NCBI RefSeq assembly: GCF_000235365.1
Contig: NC_016456.1
Coordinates: forward strand, 806,001 to 870,000
Origin: Eremothecium cymbalariae DBVPG#7215
Lineage: Eukaryota; Ascomycota; Saccharomycetes; Saccharomycetales; Saccharomycetaceae
Direction: 5' to 3'
Length of the DNA: 64,000 nt
Shown here piece after piece: positions 25,364 to 35,290 of the stretch. Position numbers and translations under genes: made by a program. The notes beneath the pieces are model-generated. The model did not search any database, had not been told where the DNA came from, and saw only the letters and a program-made list of their open reading frames with translations. Numbering within the stretch: the first letter of the stretch is position 1; each line of letters begins with the position of its first letter.

Positions 25364-26103
25364 ATGGTATGTATATTTGTGGAAGGAGTCACTGGTATTC
25401 AGTTGCTAACTGATTCATACTTCTGCAGCCACCCAAAAGAACTGTGGTTACGTTAGCTGAGAAGAAGGCCAGGATTCTCAGGTTTTTCCAGGATGGGCAC
25501 GACATATACAGCATTAAGGATCTAGAGAAGTACATTCCGAAGCGATGTGCAGGCGTAACATCTATGCTTGTGAAGGAGCTCGTTCAGCAGCTAATTGATG
25601 AGGACGGGATAATTTCCGTTGAGAAGTGCGGTAACGTCAATGTGTACTGGTGCTTTAAGAACCAGTTGATGGGTAAGATGTATGTAGAGATGAAGCAGTA
25701 CAAAGCAAAGATTGACCAGTCGCAAGAGAAAATCAAAGAACTTCAAAGTGAACTTGATGATCAGAAACAGGATAAGCGGTCCGCAACCTTTGTACATGGT
25801 GGGAAGAACTACAAACGTGCAAAGCTGGTGAAAGAAAATGAGGAACTTGGTAAACAGTTGACGCAGGTGCAAACTGCCTATAAGAAAGTTGCGCAAGTAA
25901 AGTGGGATGATAACAAGATTAAACAACACTCAGAATATCTGAAGCGCAAACTCGAACAGCTCGATCAAATAACAGACAATATTGAGTTAATAATTAGCTT
26001 CCTGATGCGTAAGCATGGCGTACGTCGAGCAGACTTAGCAGCTTCTATGGATATGCCTGAAGAGTTTGAAGAGTTTGAAGAGATTAGGAAATCAATAGTA
26101 TGA
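25364..26103 (+). CDS. MND1: Meiotic recombination protein Mnd1 (two exons)
   Basis: Partner of Hop2 that stimulates Dmc1/Rad51 strand exchange and homologue pairing in meiosis. Exon 1 is only the ATG (25364-25366), followed by a 62-nt intron; exon 2 is 25429-26103, giving 225 aa. The spliced start MPPKRTVVTLAEKKARIL matches the Mnd1 N-terminus, and LVQQLIDEDGIISVEKCGNV is a family signature (winged helix). A coiled coil follows, and the protein ends near MPEEFEEFEEIRKSIV. Without splicing there is no ATG before the conserved domain. MND1 is also intron-containing in S. cerevisiae. A URS1-like site lies upstream. It converges on the COM2-like gene. Confidence 0.95.
25367..25428 (+). other. 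MND1 intron
   Basis: 62 nt: donor GTATGT directly after the ATG, branch TGCTAAC at 25404-25410, acceptor CTGCAG ending at 25428. Removing it fuses Met to PPKRT in frame. Confidence 0.92.
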
Positions 26104-26402
26104 GTTGCTCCTTATATAAAGCGCGCAGTTTTTTATGTAGTAAGATCATCTTCCCTAATAGAATTGTGTATTATCCTCATCGACAGGATGGACGTAATTC
26201 ACTTAGTATATATGTATATCGCGTGTGAATGTCCTAAAAGTATGTCTCAAATGTCTATTACTGTGTTAGCAGGCACATCAAGCGAACGTATTAATAAAAC
26301 ATGATAAAAAGTTAAAGTAATTTGGTTAAAATAATGTAGAAGGTAGTGGGGCGATATTCAAAAAGAATGGAGTAATAACCTAGGTGTAAATCTATAGTTA
26401 TT

Positions 26403-28124
26403 CTAATTATCATCAAAATTGCCGTTAGTGTGTGTTTTAATGTGCTGATTTAAGTTATCGCTTCTGCTAAACTTTTTACCACAAATATCACAACCATAAG
26501 GTTTTTCACCCATATGCAAAGATCTTACATGTCTTTTCAGATGTTCTTGTCTCTTGAATCTACGTTCGCAGAATTCACAACCAAAGGGTTTCGTGGCATC
26601 AAGTGCTGGGGATGGCTTACGACCACGTGTTTTTGGCAATCCTAACTTCTTTCTTGCTACACTCAACTCAGCTAGTGTAGAATCCTTTGATGGAGTAATA
26701 GTGGGGATAATCTCAGTAGTTTTAACAGGACTCTGATGCAAATAGCAATTGTTCATTTCTTGCTCTAATGAGTTCGAGAAGTCTTGTACATTCCCTATAG
26801 TAGAAGTATTGCTTGAATTGACCATGGTATTACTTGTATATTCTGATGGAGGCGAAACACATTCTAAGTTGAACGAGAAATCAGCAGCACCAGGCCTTAG
26901 CAGTTCACTGGGATCAATAGAGGCCTCCTCGTGTGAGCCTACATCGGTGTTCATATTTTGTGAATCTATATGAATAACAGGGATGGTCGGTTTCCTTGAC
27001 CAGAAATATTTCTTCCTTAGTAACGGTTGGGGTTCGGTATCGTCCATGGAGGTATATTCACTTGATGATAACGCTGGTTCGGATTTATTACCAAAGATAT
27101 TCCACTTTAGGCGCTCTTTCATTCTTCTCCATTGTGGTATGGACTCTGAATCTGCAAATGTTGTGTATTCCTCCTCTATTTGGAGGTTCATTTGGGCGTT
27201 AGGGAGTGGCATAGCCATGTCATTTCCATAATCGCTAAATATAGAATCTTTGCGCAACTTCCTTCCTGGGGATAACATTAAGTGAGATAGATGGTACAAA
27301 CGTTCGACATCTGTGGTGACAATATCATCATCATCATTCCGTAAGCCATCCTCCTCATCTTCTTCACTGCGCATACCAAAATCCTCATACTCGTAGTATA
27401 CTGGTTTGTCGCTATGATAACTGCTGATAGAGAGGCGCCTATTATTACTCGAAAATGATAAACGCTGTAGTTGTTCGCCATAATAATTCTCTTCTGTATG
27501 TGGCTGGAACCATTGGGGTTGTTCTCGTAGTTGGTGTTTCTGTAGTTCCTCTTGCCGGTCCTGTTGTTGCTGATCAAGATAGCGGTGGGGTTGATGCGAA
27601 TGAAGATACACATTGCTGCTGTGAAGATAATCTTGCTGCTGCTGCTGCTGGTACTGCTGCTGGTACTGTTGCTGTGGAAAGAAGTTTAACTGCTCCAGTT
27701 CTTCCTCTTGCTGTAACTGTATATTCGACTGTTGAGACGGACTTTTTACAATCGTCTGTGATTGTATCGTCGACTGCTGGTGCCGAGACTGCTGTGGCGA
27801 CTCCAAATTTAAATATTCCTCAATCAAATCAATATCCAAACTAGACCCATCTCCCTGCTTCATCATATCACCAACAGTGGTTATAGAAGCAGTTATCGAG
27901 GACATCTGGCTCGTCGATAATTCAGAAGCAGTTGTGTTCAACGTGTTGCCTGTCAGGTCATTCCTGATCTTTTCCGAATCATCTATACCTTTCTGATGTA
28001 TTTGGAAATTGAACCTGTCATCCTGCAAATATAGATACCCAGGACCAGCACCGTTGATATTATGTCCATAATGCATCGTTGCCTCGTTTGTTACATTCAT
28101 TACAGGCTGCTGGTACAATGACAT
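26403..28124 (-). CDS. COM2: C2H2 zinc-finger transcription factor of the Msn2/Msn4-Com2 family
   Basis: 573 aa. Two C-terminal C2H2 fingers are visible: [20 protein letters not shown] then [19 protein letters not shown], with HTNGNFDDN at the end. This pair is typical of STRE-binding factors of the Msn2/Msn4/Com2/MsnA group. The rest is low complexity with Gln-rich stretches, and an N-terminal patch ([13 protein letters not shown]) that may be an activation or 9aaTAD-like motif (inference). The first ATG is at 28124. Its position after SAK1 in the YER track points to COM2 (YER130C). MSN2/4 paralogues have similar fingers, so the exact name rests on synteny. Confidence 0.85.
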   Translation of the reverse strand: MSLYQQPVMNVTNEATMHYGHNINGAGPGYLYLQDDRFNFQIHQKGIDDSEKIRNDLTGNTLNTTASELSTSQMSSITASITTVGDMMKQGDGSSLDIDLIEEYLNLESPQQSRHQQSTIQSQTIVKSPSQQSNIQLQQEEELEQLNFFPQQQYQQQYQQQQQQDYLHSSNVYLHSHQPHRYLDQQQQDRQEELQKHQLREQPQWFQPHTEENYYGEQLQRLSFSSNNRRLSISSYHSDKPVYYEYEDFGMRSEEDEEDGLRNDDDDIVTTDVERLYHLSHLMLSPGRKLRKDSIFSDYGNDMAMPLPNAQMNLQIEEEYTTFADSESIPQWRRMKERLKWNIFGNKSEPALSSSEYTSMDDTEPQPLLRKKYFWSRKPTIPVIHIDSQNMNTDVGSHEEASIDPSELLRPGAADFSFNLECVSPPSEYTSNTMVNSSNTSTIGNVQDFSNSLEQEMNNCYLHQSPVKTTEIIPTITPSKDSTLAELSVARKKLGLPKTRGRKPSPALDATKPFGCEFCERRFKRQEHLKRHVRSLHMGEKPYGCDICGKKFSRSDNLNQHIKTHTNGNFDDN

Positions 28125-28987
28125 ATTCGCTCGCTCGAACAATATGTACCCGTCAATAACTACCTCACTCCTCTCTAAATATCTTATAACTCCGTATAAA
28201 ATCGCCCTGCTCTCTCAGTTCTGCTCCTCGGCTACAACTCAAAACTCTACCCGCTATTTATGTACTGCTTAATTGACTGATTTGAGCTCCAGAGACTGTC
28301 CAGTCCTTGTGCTGCTGCTGTCTTGAATTTCAACGTTAAAACAAGGCGCATGAAAAATGTAAAAATACGTATATATAAAGTTGCTCGAGAAACCCTTACT
28401 AGTATATTTCAATTACATCATCAACAGCACTCAGATGCATGCCAGATTGGTGCTGCCTCATCTTCTTCGCGTACTGGTTGATTTTCTGCATGGCTGTTAA
28501 TCCATAATAAGTATAATGGTGCTAGTGCTAGGCTGCTGCATCTTCTTCTTGCCTTAGCAATAACTCTTATTTAGACGTGTTTGTTGCTGTCAGCCAGCAC
28601 AAAAAAATTATAAATTTGGTTTATTATAGTTTTGAAAAAAAAGACTTTGGGGCTAGTTTACCATGACAAGTCGATGGTAAATTAGCTGCGGGTGGTTTGC
28701 TAGCTTGCTTGTTGTTTGTAGTGCTTTTTTTTATAGCATGGTACGCAAAGCTCTTTGTAAGCAACATTCAAAAGATAGTAGTAGTATCACAACCAAGAAC
28801 AGTAATACCAAGGAGTGTAGCAATATAAAAATATACATTTAAGTTTTGATGGTGCTTTTTTGTTAGCACACTGTCATTGCTGTAGTAGAGGTCCTAAGAA
28901 AATATGGTTCGAGAGGATATGTCTGTGAGTGAAGACGAATCACCTTTTATATGGAAGAGTCGATATATATATACTTTCTATGTGTTT
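28125..28987. other. COM2-like upstream region
   Basis: 863 bp between the zinc-finger gene and the 3' end of the Zn2Cys6 gene. It holds a 13-bp inverted repeat (28652-28686). No gene is seen. Confidence 0.6.
28652..28686. repeat. 13-bp inverted repeat with one mismatch
   Basis: GCTAGTTTACCAT (28652-28664) and ATGGTAAATTAGC (28674-28686) pair at 12 of 13 positions, the exception being G opposite T (a wobble if transcribed). The spacer is 9 nt. It is about 530 bp upstream of the zinc-finger gene. Confidence 0.8.
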
Positions 28988-31645
28988 TCAGGAATGGCCA
29001 GTTAAAATGTCGCAGAGGATCTCTAACAGGGCATTTTCGAACTCGTGATAGTATCCGTCGCTAGAGGCAACATGCACAACGTCACAATCATTGTCGCTCA
29101 ACGACAAAATGTATTTTTGGACCTCGGCGTATATTTTTGAAATTTCTTGGGATTCGTCGAATTTGTTAACAATGGAGGGTTCTGGATTAAGAGAGCTTAG
29201 TAGTTCTCCCCAAGGCTCGGCTTCGTCCCCGTCGTAGAGACCTTCTGATAGTGCTTTTATAGTTTTCGAGGCAAGGTGGGAAGAAGAAGAGCCATAGCTG
29301 TGCGTTTGGTCTGCATTGTGGGGGGAGTGGCCGGAAAATAAAAAAGCGTCATCGAATAGAGCTTCAGCTCTCATTGAGCTAGTAGCAGCGGTTCCTCTCT
29401 CCTCGCTTAATGGCACGGTGTTGACGGAACCCGGGCTCTGTTGCTCAAATTGCTGGGATTCCGTGGATGCGGGTTCTGCGTGCGCCGTGGATGTGGGGTG
29501 TACCTTCGCTTGTTTGCTGGAGGAGGAGGTAGTGGAGTTGGCCCATACACCTAAACTTGGTTGAGGCACCATCGGTGTCTCTGTGTTCGAAGTAAGCATC
29601 GGCGGGATTTCGTACTTGTTAAAGAATAACTTTTTACCCGCATGGCTTTCAGAGTTTCCATATTTAATCTGAATTAATTGAAAAAGTAGCTTTATCAATT
29701 TGAAACAGTGTTTACAGATTTCTGTGGTAGCGTTCATCTTGGATTCTACTAATGGAATCGCTTTTGAGAGCAGCATGAACCTTAGGTCAGTTAGCAATTG
29801 AAAATAACTGCCCATTTTGTGCACACGGCTTATATCTAAAGCCAGTGAATTTAGAGCAAATGTTATCGCATTAATAGGCATATCGCCTACAAGTAGCTCC
29901 CAGTTGAAAGTGGCATGTGTGCTTTCTGCTTGGTACTTGATGAATTCATCCAAGTAGTGAAGCGATGCGGGAACCAAATTGTTTTTCAAATCTTCATAGT
30001 TGTAAACCCAAGTCTTGTCAAGGGAAAAATCTAGGTACCCGTTGTCGTTCAGAAGATACTGTATCATATTGAGGTTCTGACCGTATCCGCTATCGATTAT
30101 GGGGTCACCCCCAGGTTTGCTAGTACTACGTGTAGTCTTTCTTTTACTTATCATTAGAAGTGACTTGCGAATTAAGCTTAAGTGTAACAAGAGCAATGAT
30201 CTATCAGCAAAGGTGTTCAGCATGAAAACAGCCCAAACTATAAACCTAGCGGTCACAGGATCCTCTGCCTTGTATCTTTTTAAATGATTGTTCAAGACTA
30301 ATGCACTCCCAGTACAACAATCATGCAGTTCCAGAATACGCTCTTTGATTCCGGATGATGTATGTTCGCCCCGCGTGTGAATATTGTTAAAGTTCCCCTG
30401 ACACAATTCATTTATTAGGACGACAAACCTGTACTTCGCGTTAATAAAACATACACTTGGGTTCATGAAGCCATTATGGTCCAATTCTGTCATTAATACA
30501 GTATCAAATTCTCCAGGCTTAATCAAAGGTGGTAAATTGTTGTGCAAGGAGGTTATTGTGTCGAGATAAAATATTTGCCAAAACAGTATCCGACGGCTGC
30601 GAATCAAAGCTTGGTCAGTCATCCCATGATATGAGACTGGATCAAGTGTCAGTTGGATTTTTTGAGCTAATCTGAACAATTGGGCCACGGTTGTAATACT
30701 TGGATTTTCAATTATTGAGTTTAAAAGGACACTCCCAATTAAGCTTCTTAACGAAAACCGGGTTGGGAATTCATATAAAGTATAAAGCTTTTGGATTACG
30801 TTGTGATAGTTCCTAATCTCGTCCATTAATTTAGGATCGTAAGTTTCATGGTATTTGGCCGTCGCACCTGCATATGCTATGGGCATTAATAGTAACAAAA
30901 AGTCGAGTGTTTTTTGGTTGAGAGTTCCATCCCAGGATTCCCAGAATTCCATGTGCGCGACAACAAATTGGTCCATCTCCACCAAGGGTAATATGGGGTG
31001 TACAGACACCTTATAGTGGTCCAAAAGTTCCAGACATCTTTCCCTGCTCGGTAGCAACTGGAAATTATCAGCACCTGAAGTCATTAGCGGCTGTGGCAAT
31101 TCTAAAGACAAAGTGTTAGCGGAAATATGCTTCCCGCTTGAGGTTAACAGCTGATGTTGACTGTCACTGTTCCCTTCTTCAGGCTGTGTAATCACAGTTC
31201 TTTTCGTTTCCCTTGCATTATTAGTGGAATCCAAGCTCCTATCAACTACGTATTTGTTTGGATGGGTTGCAGATTCCTCTGCAACAACCGCCGTACTTCT
31301 AGAATTCTCCTGCATAACCACCGCATTCTCAGAATTCTCCTGCTCAACAACCTTTCTCGCCTTCTCGATCACCTTCAGCAATTGTTGTTTGCTTTCTTTG
31401 GGCACTTTATGCTGCCCTCCCCTTGAAACCCGATCGTTAACGAAATATACACACTCAAAACTGTTCCTCAAACAGTTGTCACAAGATGGTCTCTCCCGGC
31501 TACACTTTACCTTCCTTTTGTGACACGGCATACAATTCAATACACGCCTCTGTCTTTTATGCTGAACCTTATAAATTGTCCCATCCTCCAGCACGACTGC
31601 GCTCTGGTTCTTTATCGGTATCACCTTAGAACCTCTTCCTGACAT
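28988..31645 (-). CDS. Zn2Cys6 fungal transcription factor, not assigned to a known gene
   Basis: 885 aa, starting at the first in-frame ATG (31645; the frame is open a little further through a TTG). A canonical binuclear zinc cluster has Cys at 38, 41, 48, 55, 58 and 65 (CMPCHKRKVKCSRERPSC then DNC and EC), which is C-X2-C-X6-C-X6-C-X2-C-X6-C. A fungal-specific middle homology region follows (ELLDHYKVSVHPILPLVEMD, LRSLIGSVLLNSIIENPS, SRRILFWQIFYLDTITSLH). The C-terminal part is Ser-rich and acidic. I do not recognise the orthologue, and it fits neither S. cerevisiae synteny track here. It is divergent from STR3 across a 1.8 kb region that carries Met-type sites. The ligand and targets are unknown. 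Confidence 0.9.
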   Translation of the reverse strand: MSGRGSKVIPIKNQSAVVLEDGTIYKVQHKRQRRVLNCMPCHKRKVKCSRERPSCDNCLRNSFECVYFVNDRVSRGGQHKVPKESKQQLLKVIEKARKVVEQENSENAVVMQENSRSTAVVAEESATHPNKYVVDRSLDSTNNARETKRTVITQPEEGNSDSQHQLLTSSGKHISANTLSLELPQPLMTSGADNFQLLPSRERCLELLDHYKVSVHPILPLVEMDQFVVAHMEFWESWDGTLNQKTLDFLLLLMPIAYAGATAKYHETYDPKLMDEIRNYHNVIQKLYTLYEFPTRFSLRSLIGSVLLNSIIENPSITTVAQLFRLAQKIQLTLDPVSYHGMTDQALIRSRRILFWQIFYLDTITSLHNNLPPLIKPGEFDTVLMTELDHNGFMNPSVCFINAKYRFVVLINELCQGNFNNIHTRGEHTSSGIKERILELHDCCTGSALVLNNHLKRYKAEDPVTARFIVWAVFMLNTFADRSLLLLHLSLIRKSLLMISKRKTTRSTSKPGGDPIIDSGYGQNLNMIQYLLNDNGYLDFSLDKTWVYNYEDLKNNLVPASLHYLDEFIKYQAESTHATFNWELLVGDMPINAITFALNSLALDISRVHKMGSYFQLLTDLRFMLLSKAIPLVESKMNATTEICKHCFKLIKLLFQLIQIKYGNSESHAGKKLFFNKYEIPPMLTSNTETPMVPQPSLGVWANSTTSSSSKQAKVHPTSTAHAEPASTESQQFEQQSPGSVNTVPLSEERGTAATSSMRAEALFDDAFLFSGHSPHNADQTHSYGSSSSHLASKTIKALSEGLYDGDEAEPWGELLSSLNPEPSIVNKFDESQEISKIYAEVQKYILSLSDNDCDVVHVASSDGYYHEFENALLEILCDILTGHS

Positions 31646-32950
31646 TGATTCTCGCAGATCTCTCAGAATAACTTTCTCTGTTCTTTGCAATTAATCTCTC
31701 TCAACTACAACCATTAACAATAAACTGGCCCTCTTTCTATCTACCTATGCTTATATCCTGGTGATGCCTTCCTCGCCTTTTTTTTTAAAATCTCTACTTC
31801 TATGCACATCTGATTGACGCAGGACGCAACACTAAACCAACGCCGTCCCAAAAAGAATCCTCTCACCTCGACTCGGTGCAACTACTCTTTTTTAAAAACA
31901 TTCTGTTTAAAATCTGTTTGCTTGAATCTATTTCCCACAGGCTTCTCTTCTTTTTCAATAACCTACTGCTCTACTCCTCTCCTCCCATCTTTTCTCTATA
32001 TGCTCCCGCATATCGAAAATGACAGATCTACACACCGCTAATCCTAAGCCGAGAAAACCCTTCCGTTCATCTCCCTCTTTCTAACCCCCTCCCCCTCCCC
32101 CCTTCTATGCTCACAAATATACACAATTACTCACCTAATACACACTCCTACACAGATACTCTCACACACCTCAGGCTCCCATACACAAAATTACAGAATA
32201 CTCTTTCTACCTCATTATCACCTGCGTCTGTCTGTTTCAAGTTGTCCTGCGCGTCTCCTGTTCGCCCGTTCTCTTCCCCCTTCCTCCACCAATTTCTTCC
32301 TGCCCTCCTCCTCCTCCGTCCCCCCTCCCTCGCCCAATCCCATCTGTTAAAAAGAGACCGTATGACCTAATACACATTTCCATCTGCCCCGCAATCCGCA
32401 TCTATATTCCCGAATCCTCCTGCATTTTACAGGCTCCTCCTCCTGCTCATTTAATTTCGAATCAAAACCGCTATAACTCGCTTAACCAAGCATTACCGAC
32501 CTGCTTACCAAACCCATCTTTTTAACCCTATTCTTCCCTTTTTGAAATTTCGCTGGCTTTATTTTTCGTTTGGCCTTTTTCAACAATAATTGCCGCCAGC
32601 CTGCATAAATGATGCTCGTACGCAAGATTAATACCGCGTTACTTTCTATTTTTCTTAATAAAAGAAAATAACCCGGCAAAACAATTTAAATACCGGTGCC
32701 CGAGACAGAAATCATTTGGTCCAGTTCGGAATTTCTTCGAGGTCACATGCGTGAGCCGGAATAAGACAAAAAACAAAACAAAACAAAACAAAAAGGAAAA
32801 GAAAATGCTCCTGCATGCCATTTAACGCGCAAACGCGCAAAAACCAAATCAAATGCATTAAGCAGACCTTTTTGCTTTATGGCAGGCACCGTTTCGCCGT
32901 GCAGGTAGAACAATAAACGACAGAGACAATAGCTATCCGCCAGTTTCTGT

Positions 32951-32972
32951 GCCAGCGCCCGTGCGCGCTGGC
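32951..32972. repeat. GC inverted repeat, 8-bp arms
   Basis: GCCAGCGC and GCGCTGGC separated by CCGTGC. The right arm with its flank (GCGCTGGCTTATAG) resembles GCGCTGGCTCTTATAG at about 2036-2051, a possible link between two of these sites. Confidence 0.7.
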
Positions 32973-32994
32973 TTATAGCGTAACGTAATTCACA

Positions 32995-33018
32995 GTGGGA
33001 CGCGTGGACGCGTCCCAC
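32995..33018. repeat. GC hairpin, 10-bp perfect arms, 4-nt loop
   Basis: GTGGGACGCG, loop TGGA, CGCGTCCCAC. It lies 22 bp from the 32951-32972 repeat and about 450 bp upstream of the STR3 ATG. Confidence 0.92.
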
Positions 33019-33132
33019 GCGCCTCGCTCGAACTCAGACCAGAGGCCAAGGCAACGCAGCGCGGCACGCGTGTCGAAAGCGAGTCGCGTTGTGAGGCACA
33101 CCACACGCACGCACGCAAACACACATTACGAA

Positions 33133-33173
33133 GCCACAGTAATGCTTTCTTTTTCGTTCTTGGTGGTCACGTG
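33133..33173 (+). promoter_or_regulatory. Met31/32-like and Cbf1 sites upstream of STR3
   Basis: GCCACAGT at 33133-33140 is the reverse complement of ACTGTGGC, the Met31/32 core. TCACGTG at 33167-33173 is a Cbf1 E-box. The pair lies about 300 bp upstream of the STR3 ATG. Cbf1-Met4-Met28 plus Met31/32 is the established activator set for sulfur amino acid genes. Confidence 0.75.
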
Positions 33174-33465
33174 TTATTATATGCTCTCGAAGAAAGTCTT
33201 TTCCTCCCACCGCCGCGGTGTTCCTCCCTAGTCAGTCCCTCTCCCCAAATCGCACACCGCATCCAGCATCCACAGCGAGCGGTGTTTCTTTCTTTTTTAT
33301 TAGCGCTCTATTATTATACAACCGTTCTGTCTTCGAAGGATTCGGTACGTATACAGAAAATTAATATTTAAAAAAAAGTAGTATATAGTTTTGGAGCTGG
33401 ATATTGGAGAGTTGGAGAGTTGGATTAGGATCCACCCTGTCTAGGTTGTTCGAGAAGGGATAAGC

Positions 33466-34884
33466 ATGGAAAAGCAGAGGAATATGCGGAAAGCTGGTGG
33501 TAGTTCGTCGTTGCATACCAGGTTAGTCAATGTGACTCAACAGAAGGATCCGTATGGTGCGAGTGTTCCTCCATTGTATCAGTCGACGACCTTTAAGCAG
33601 GAGTCCTTTGAGCCAGGATGTCAGGAATATGACTATACACGATCGGGTAATCCCACACGGAGTGTGGTTGAGAGACAAGTTGGGAAGTTGTATGGGGTTT
33701 GTGGTGAGCAGGTGCTTGCGGTATCTAGTGGGATGTCAGCGCTAGATGTCATATTGCGGTCGATTTTAGGGTCTTACCAAGCCGGGAAGACTCCTGTGGT
33801 GATAGCAGGCGATGATTTGTACGGGGGTACACAGAGGTTGTTGGGTATTTTGGGGATTCAGGGTCATGTGAAGGTATTGCATGTGGATACGTCGGATGCA
33901 GCGCGGTTTGTGGATGTGTTTCTGTCGCAGCGGAACGTTGCGTGCGTGCTTTTGGAGTCACCCACGAACCCTTTGATGAAGGTTGCCGATCTTCCGAAGC
34001 TTATCAGTTTTGTGAAGTCGCATCGCGGCGGTAGCGGATGTAAAATAGTGGTGGATAATACCATGGTCTCAGGGATTAACTGTAATCCTTTAGAATTGGG
34101 TGCGGATCTGGTTTATGAGTCTGCGACAAAGTTTTTAAACGGTCATCATGATATAATGGCAGGGGTTATAGTGGCGGCGTCGGTGGAGTTGGCTCAGGAT
34201 ATGTATTTCATTGTTAATTCAATGGGTGCTGGGTTGGCGCCAATGGATTCATGGTTATTGATCCGTGGGTTGAAGACCCTTGGCGTAAGGATGTACCAGC
34301 AACAGCATAATGCAATGGTTCTAGCCCACTGGCTCCAGGATAGTTGTGGCTTTGCGCCGACGGAGCAGAACAGCCAGCTTCGCACACGTTTCGTAGGGTT
34401 GAAGTCACATCCTCAATTCCACTTGCATAGAAGTTTCAATAGTGGGCCTGGTGCCGTGTTATCTATTGAAACTGGTGATATTGAATTGTCGGAAAAGATA
34501 GTTTGTTCAAAGAAGTTTAAGTACTGGAATGTCACAGTGTCCTTTGGGTGTGTTAACTCTTTGATTTCAATGCCATGCAAGATGTCTCACGCGTCGATTG
34601 ATCCAGAACTTCGTAAAGATCGGAAATTCCCTGAAGACTTGATTCGCATTTGTTGCGGTATAGAGGACGTTTCAGACTTGCAATGGGATTTGCTAGGAGC
34701 CTTCGAAGATGTTGGACTACTTGAACTTCGGGATAACAGAAATACGATTTTCAATAAGTTAAACGGGCACCTAGCCAAGAATACCATTGGCCAAACTGTT
34801 TATAACAAAAACATATATGATGCCTTTTTCGGAGAGAAAATAGCAAATGCACCTGGCGCTGTATATTGTAGTGCTAAATTATAG
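33466..34884 (+). CDS. STR3: Cystathionine beta-lyase Str3 (peroxisomal)
   Basis: PLP enzyme that cleaves cystathionine to homocysteine, pyruvate and ammonia in methionine synthesis. It is 472 aa. Family blocks are clear: PPLYQSTTFKQ, YDYTRSGNPTRSVVERQVGK, AVSSGMSALDVILR, AGDDLYGGTQRLL, LLESPTNPL. The PLP lysine is K222 in YESATKFLNGHHD. FGCVNSLISMPCKMSHASID is typical of this Str3-like branch. The protein ends CSAKL, a PTS1-type signal, in line with peroxisomal Str3. The ATG at 33466 is the natural start. Upstream Met31/32 and Cbf1 sites fit methionine control. The 5' half uses many G-ending codons. Confidence 0.95.
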   Translation: MEKQRNMRKAGGSSSLHTRLVNVTQQKDPYGASVPPLYQSTTFKQESFEPGCQEYDYTRSGNPTRSVVERQVGKLYGVCGEQVLAVSSGMSALDVILRSILGSYQAGKTPVVIAGDDLYGGTQRLLGILGIQGHVKVLHVDTSDAARFVDVFLSQRNVACVLLESPTNPLMKVADLPKLISFVKSHRGGSGCKIVVDNTMVSGINCNPLELGADLVYESATKFLNGHHDIMAGVIVAASVELAQDMYFIVNSMGAGLAPMDSWLLIRGLKTLGVRMYQQQHNAMVLAHWLQDSCGFAPTEQNSQLRTRFVGLKSHPQFHLHRSFNSGPGAVLSIETGDIELSEKIVCSKKFKYWNVTVSFGCVNSLISMPCKMSHASIDPELRKDRKFPEDLIRICCGIEDVSDLQWDLLGAFEDVGLLELRDNRNTIFNKLNGHLAKNTIGQTVYNKNIYDAFFGEKIANAPGAVYCSAKL

Positions 34885-35290
34885 ATCAATGATATTCTAT
34901 ATTAATTAGAAATTTAAGAAAATATATGTACTATTCTGATAGTTATCCTTAACAACTAACTTTTGGTATCGAAATTTACTATGGGATGATTGTTAATCCT
35001 ACCAATATATACTTATAAGACGTAACTGACCAAGGTTTTATTATTAGGCAAGCCTACAATTTGGGATTTCATTCAGTAGGTTAGTGTAGTTCTTCAATAT
35101 AAATATATATATATTCCATTTAGCGGTGTTCATGATCAGGGTTTGGAGATTCCTATATCACGTGACCAAATCACCAATTTTTTAAAACTTTCTCGACATT
35201 TAAAACTTCACCAAATGCGTTTTCTCGTAAGTAATTAATTAATAGTATAGGATTGCAAGAAGAAAATATACAATTAATCCCACCCACCAG
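34885..35290. promoter_or_regulatory. STR3-PRP19 intergenic region
   Basis: 406 bp, AT-rich. TCACGTGA at 35158-35165 lies about 130 bp upstream of the PRP19 ATG. Nothing else is seen. Confidence 0.6.
35158..35165. promoter_or_regulatory. TCACGTGA E-box upstream of PRP19
   Basis: The same 8-bp palindrome as at GTS1, about 130 bp upstream of the PRP19 ATG. Confidence 0.5.

Larger units (their letters stand above)
31646..33465. promoter_or_regulatory. Divergent region between the Zn2Cys6 gene and STR3
   Basis: 1.8 kb without a gene. The left kilobase (about 31.7-32.5 kb) is strongly pyrimidine-rich on the plus strand, including runs such as CCCCCTCCCCCTCCCC near 32085-32100. An (AAAAC)n run lies at about 32766-32795. 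Two GC hairpins (32951-32972, 32995-33018) and Met31/32- and Cbf1-like sites lie on the STR3 side. Confidence 0.7.
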
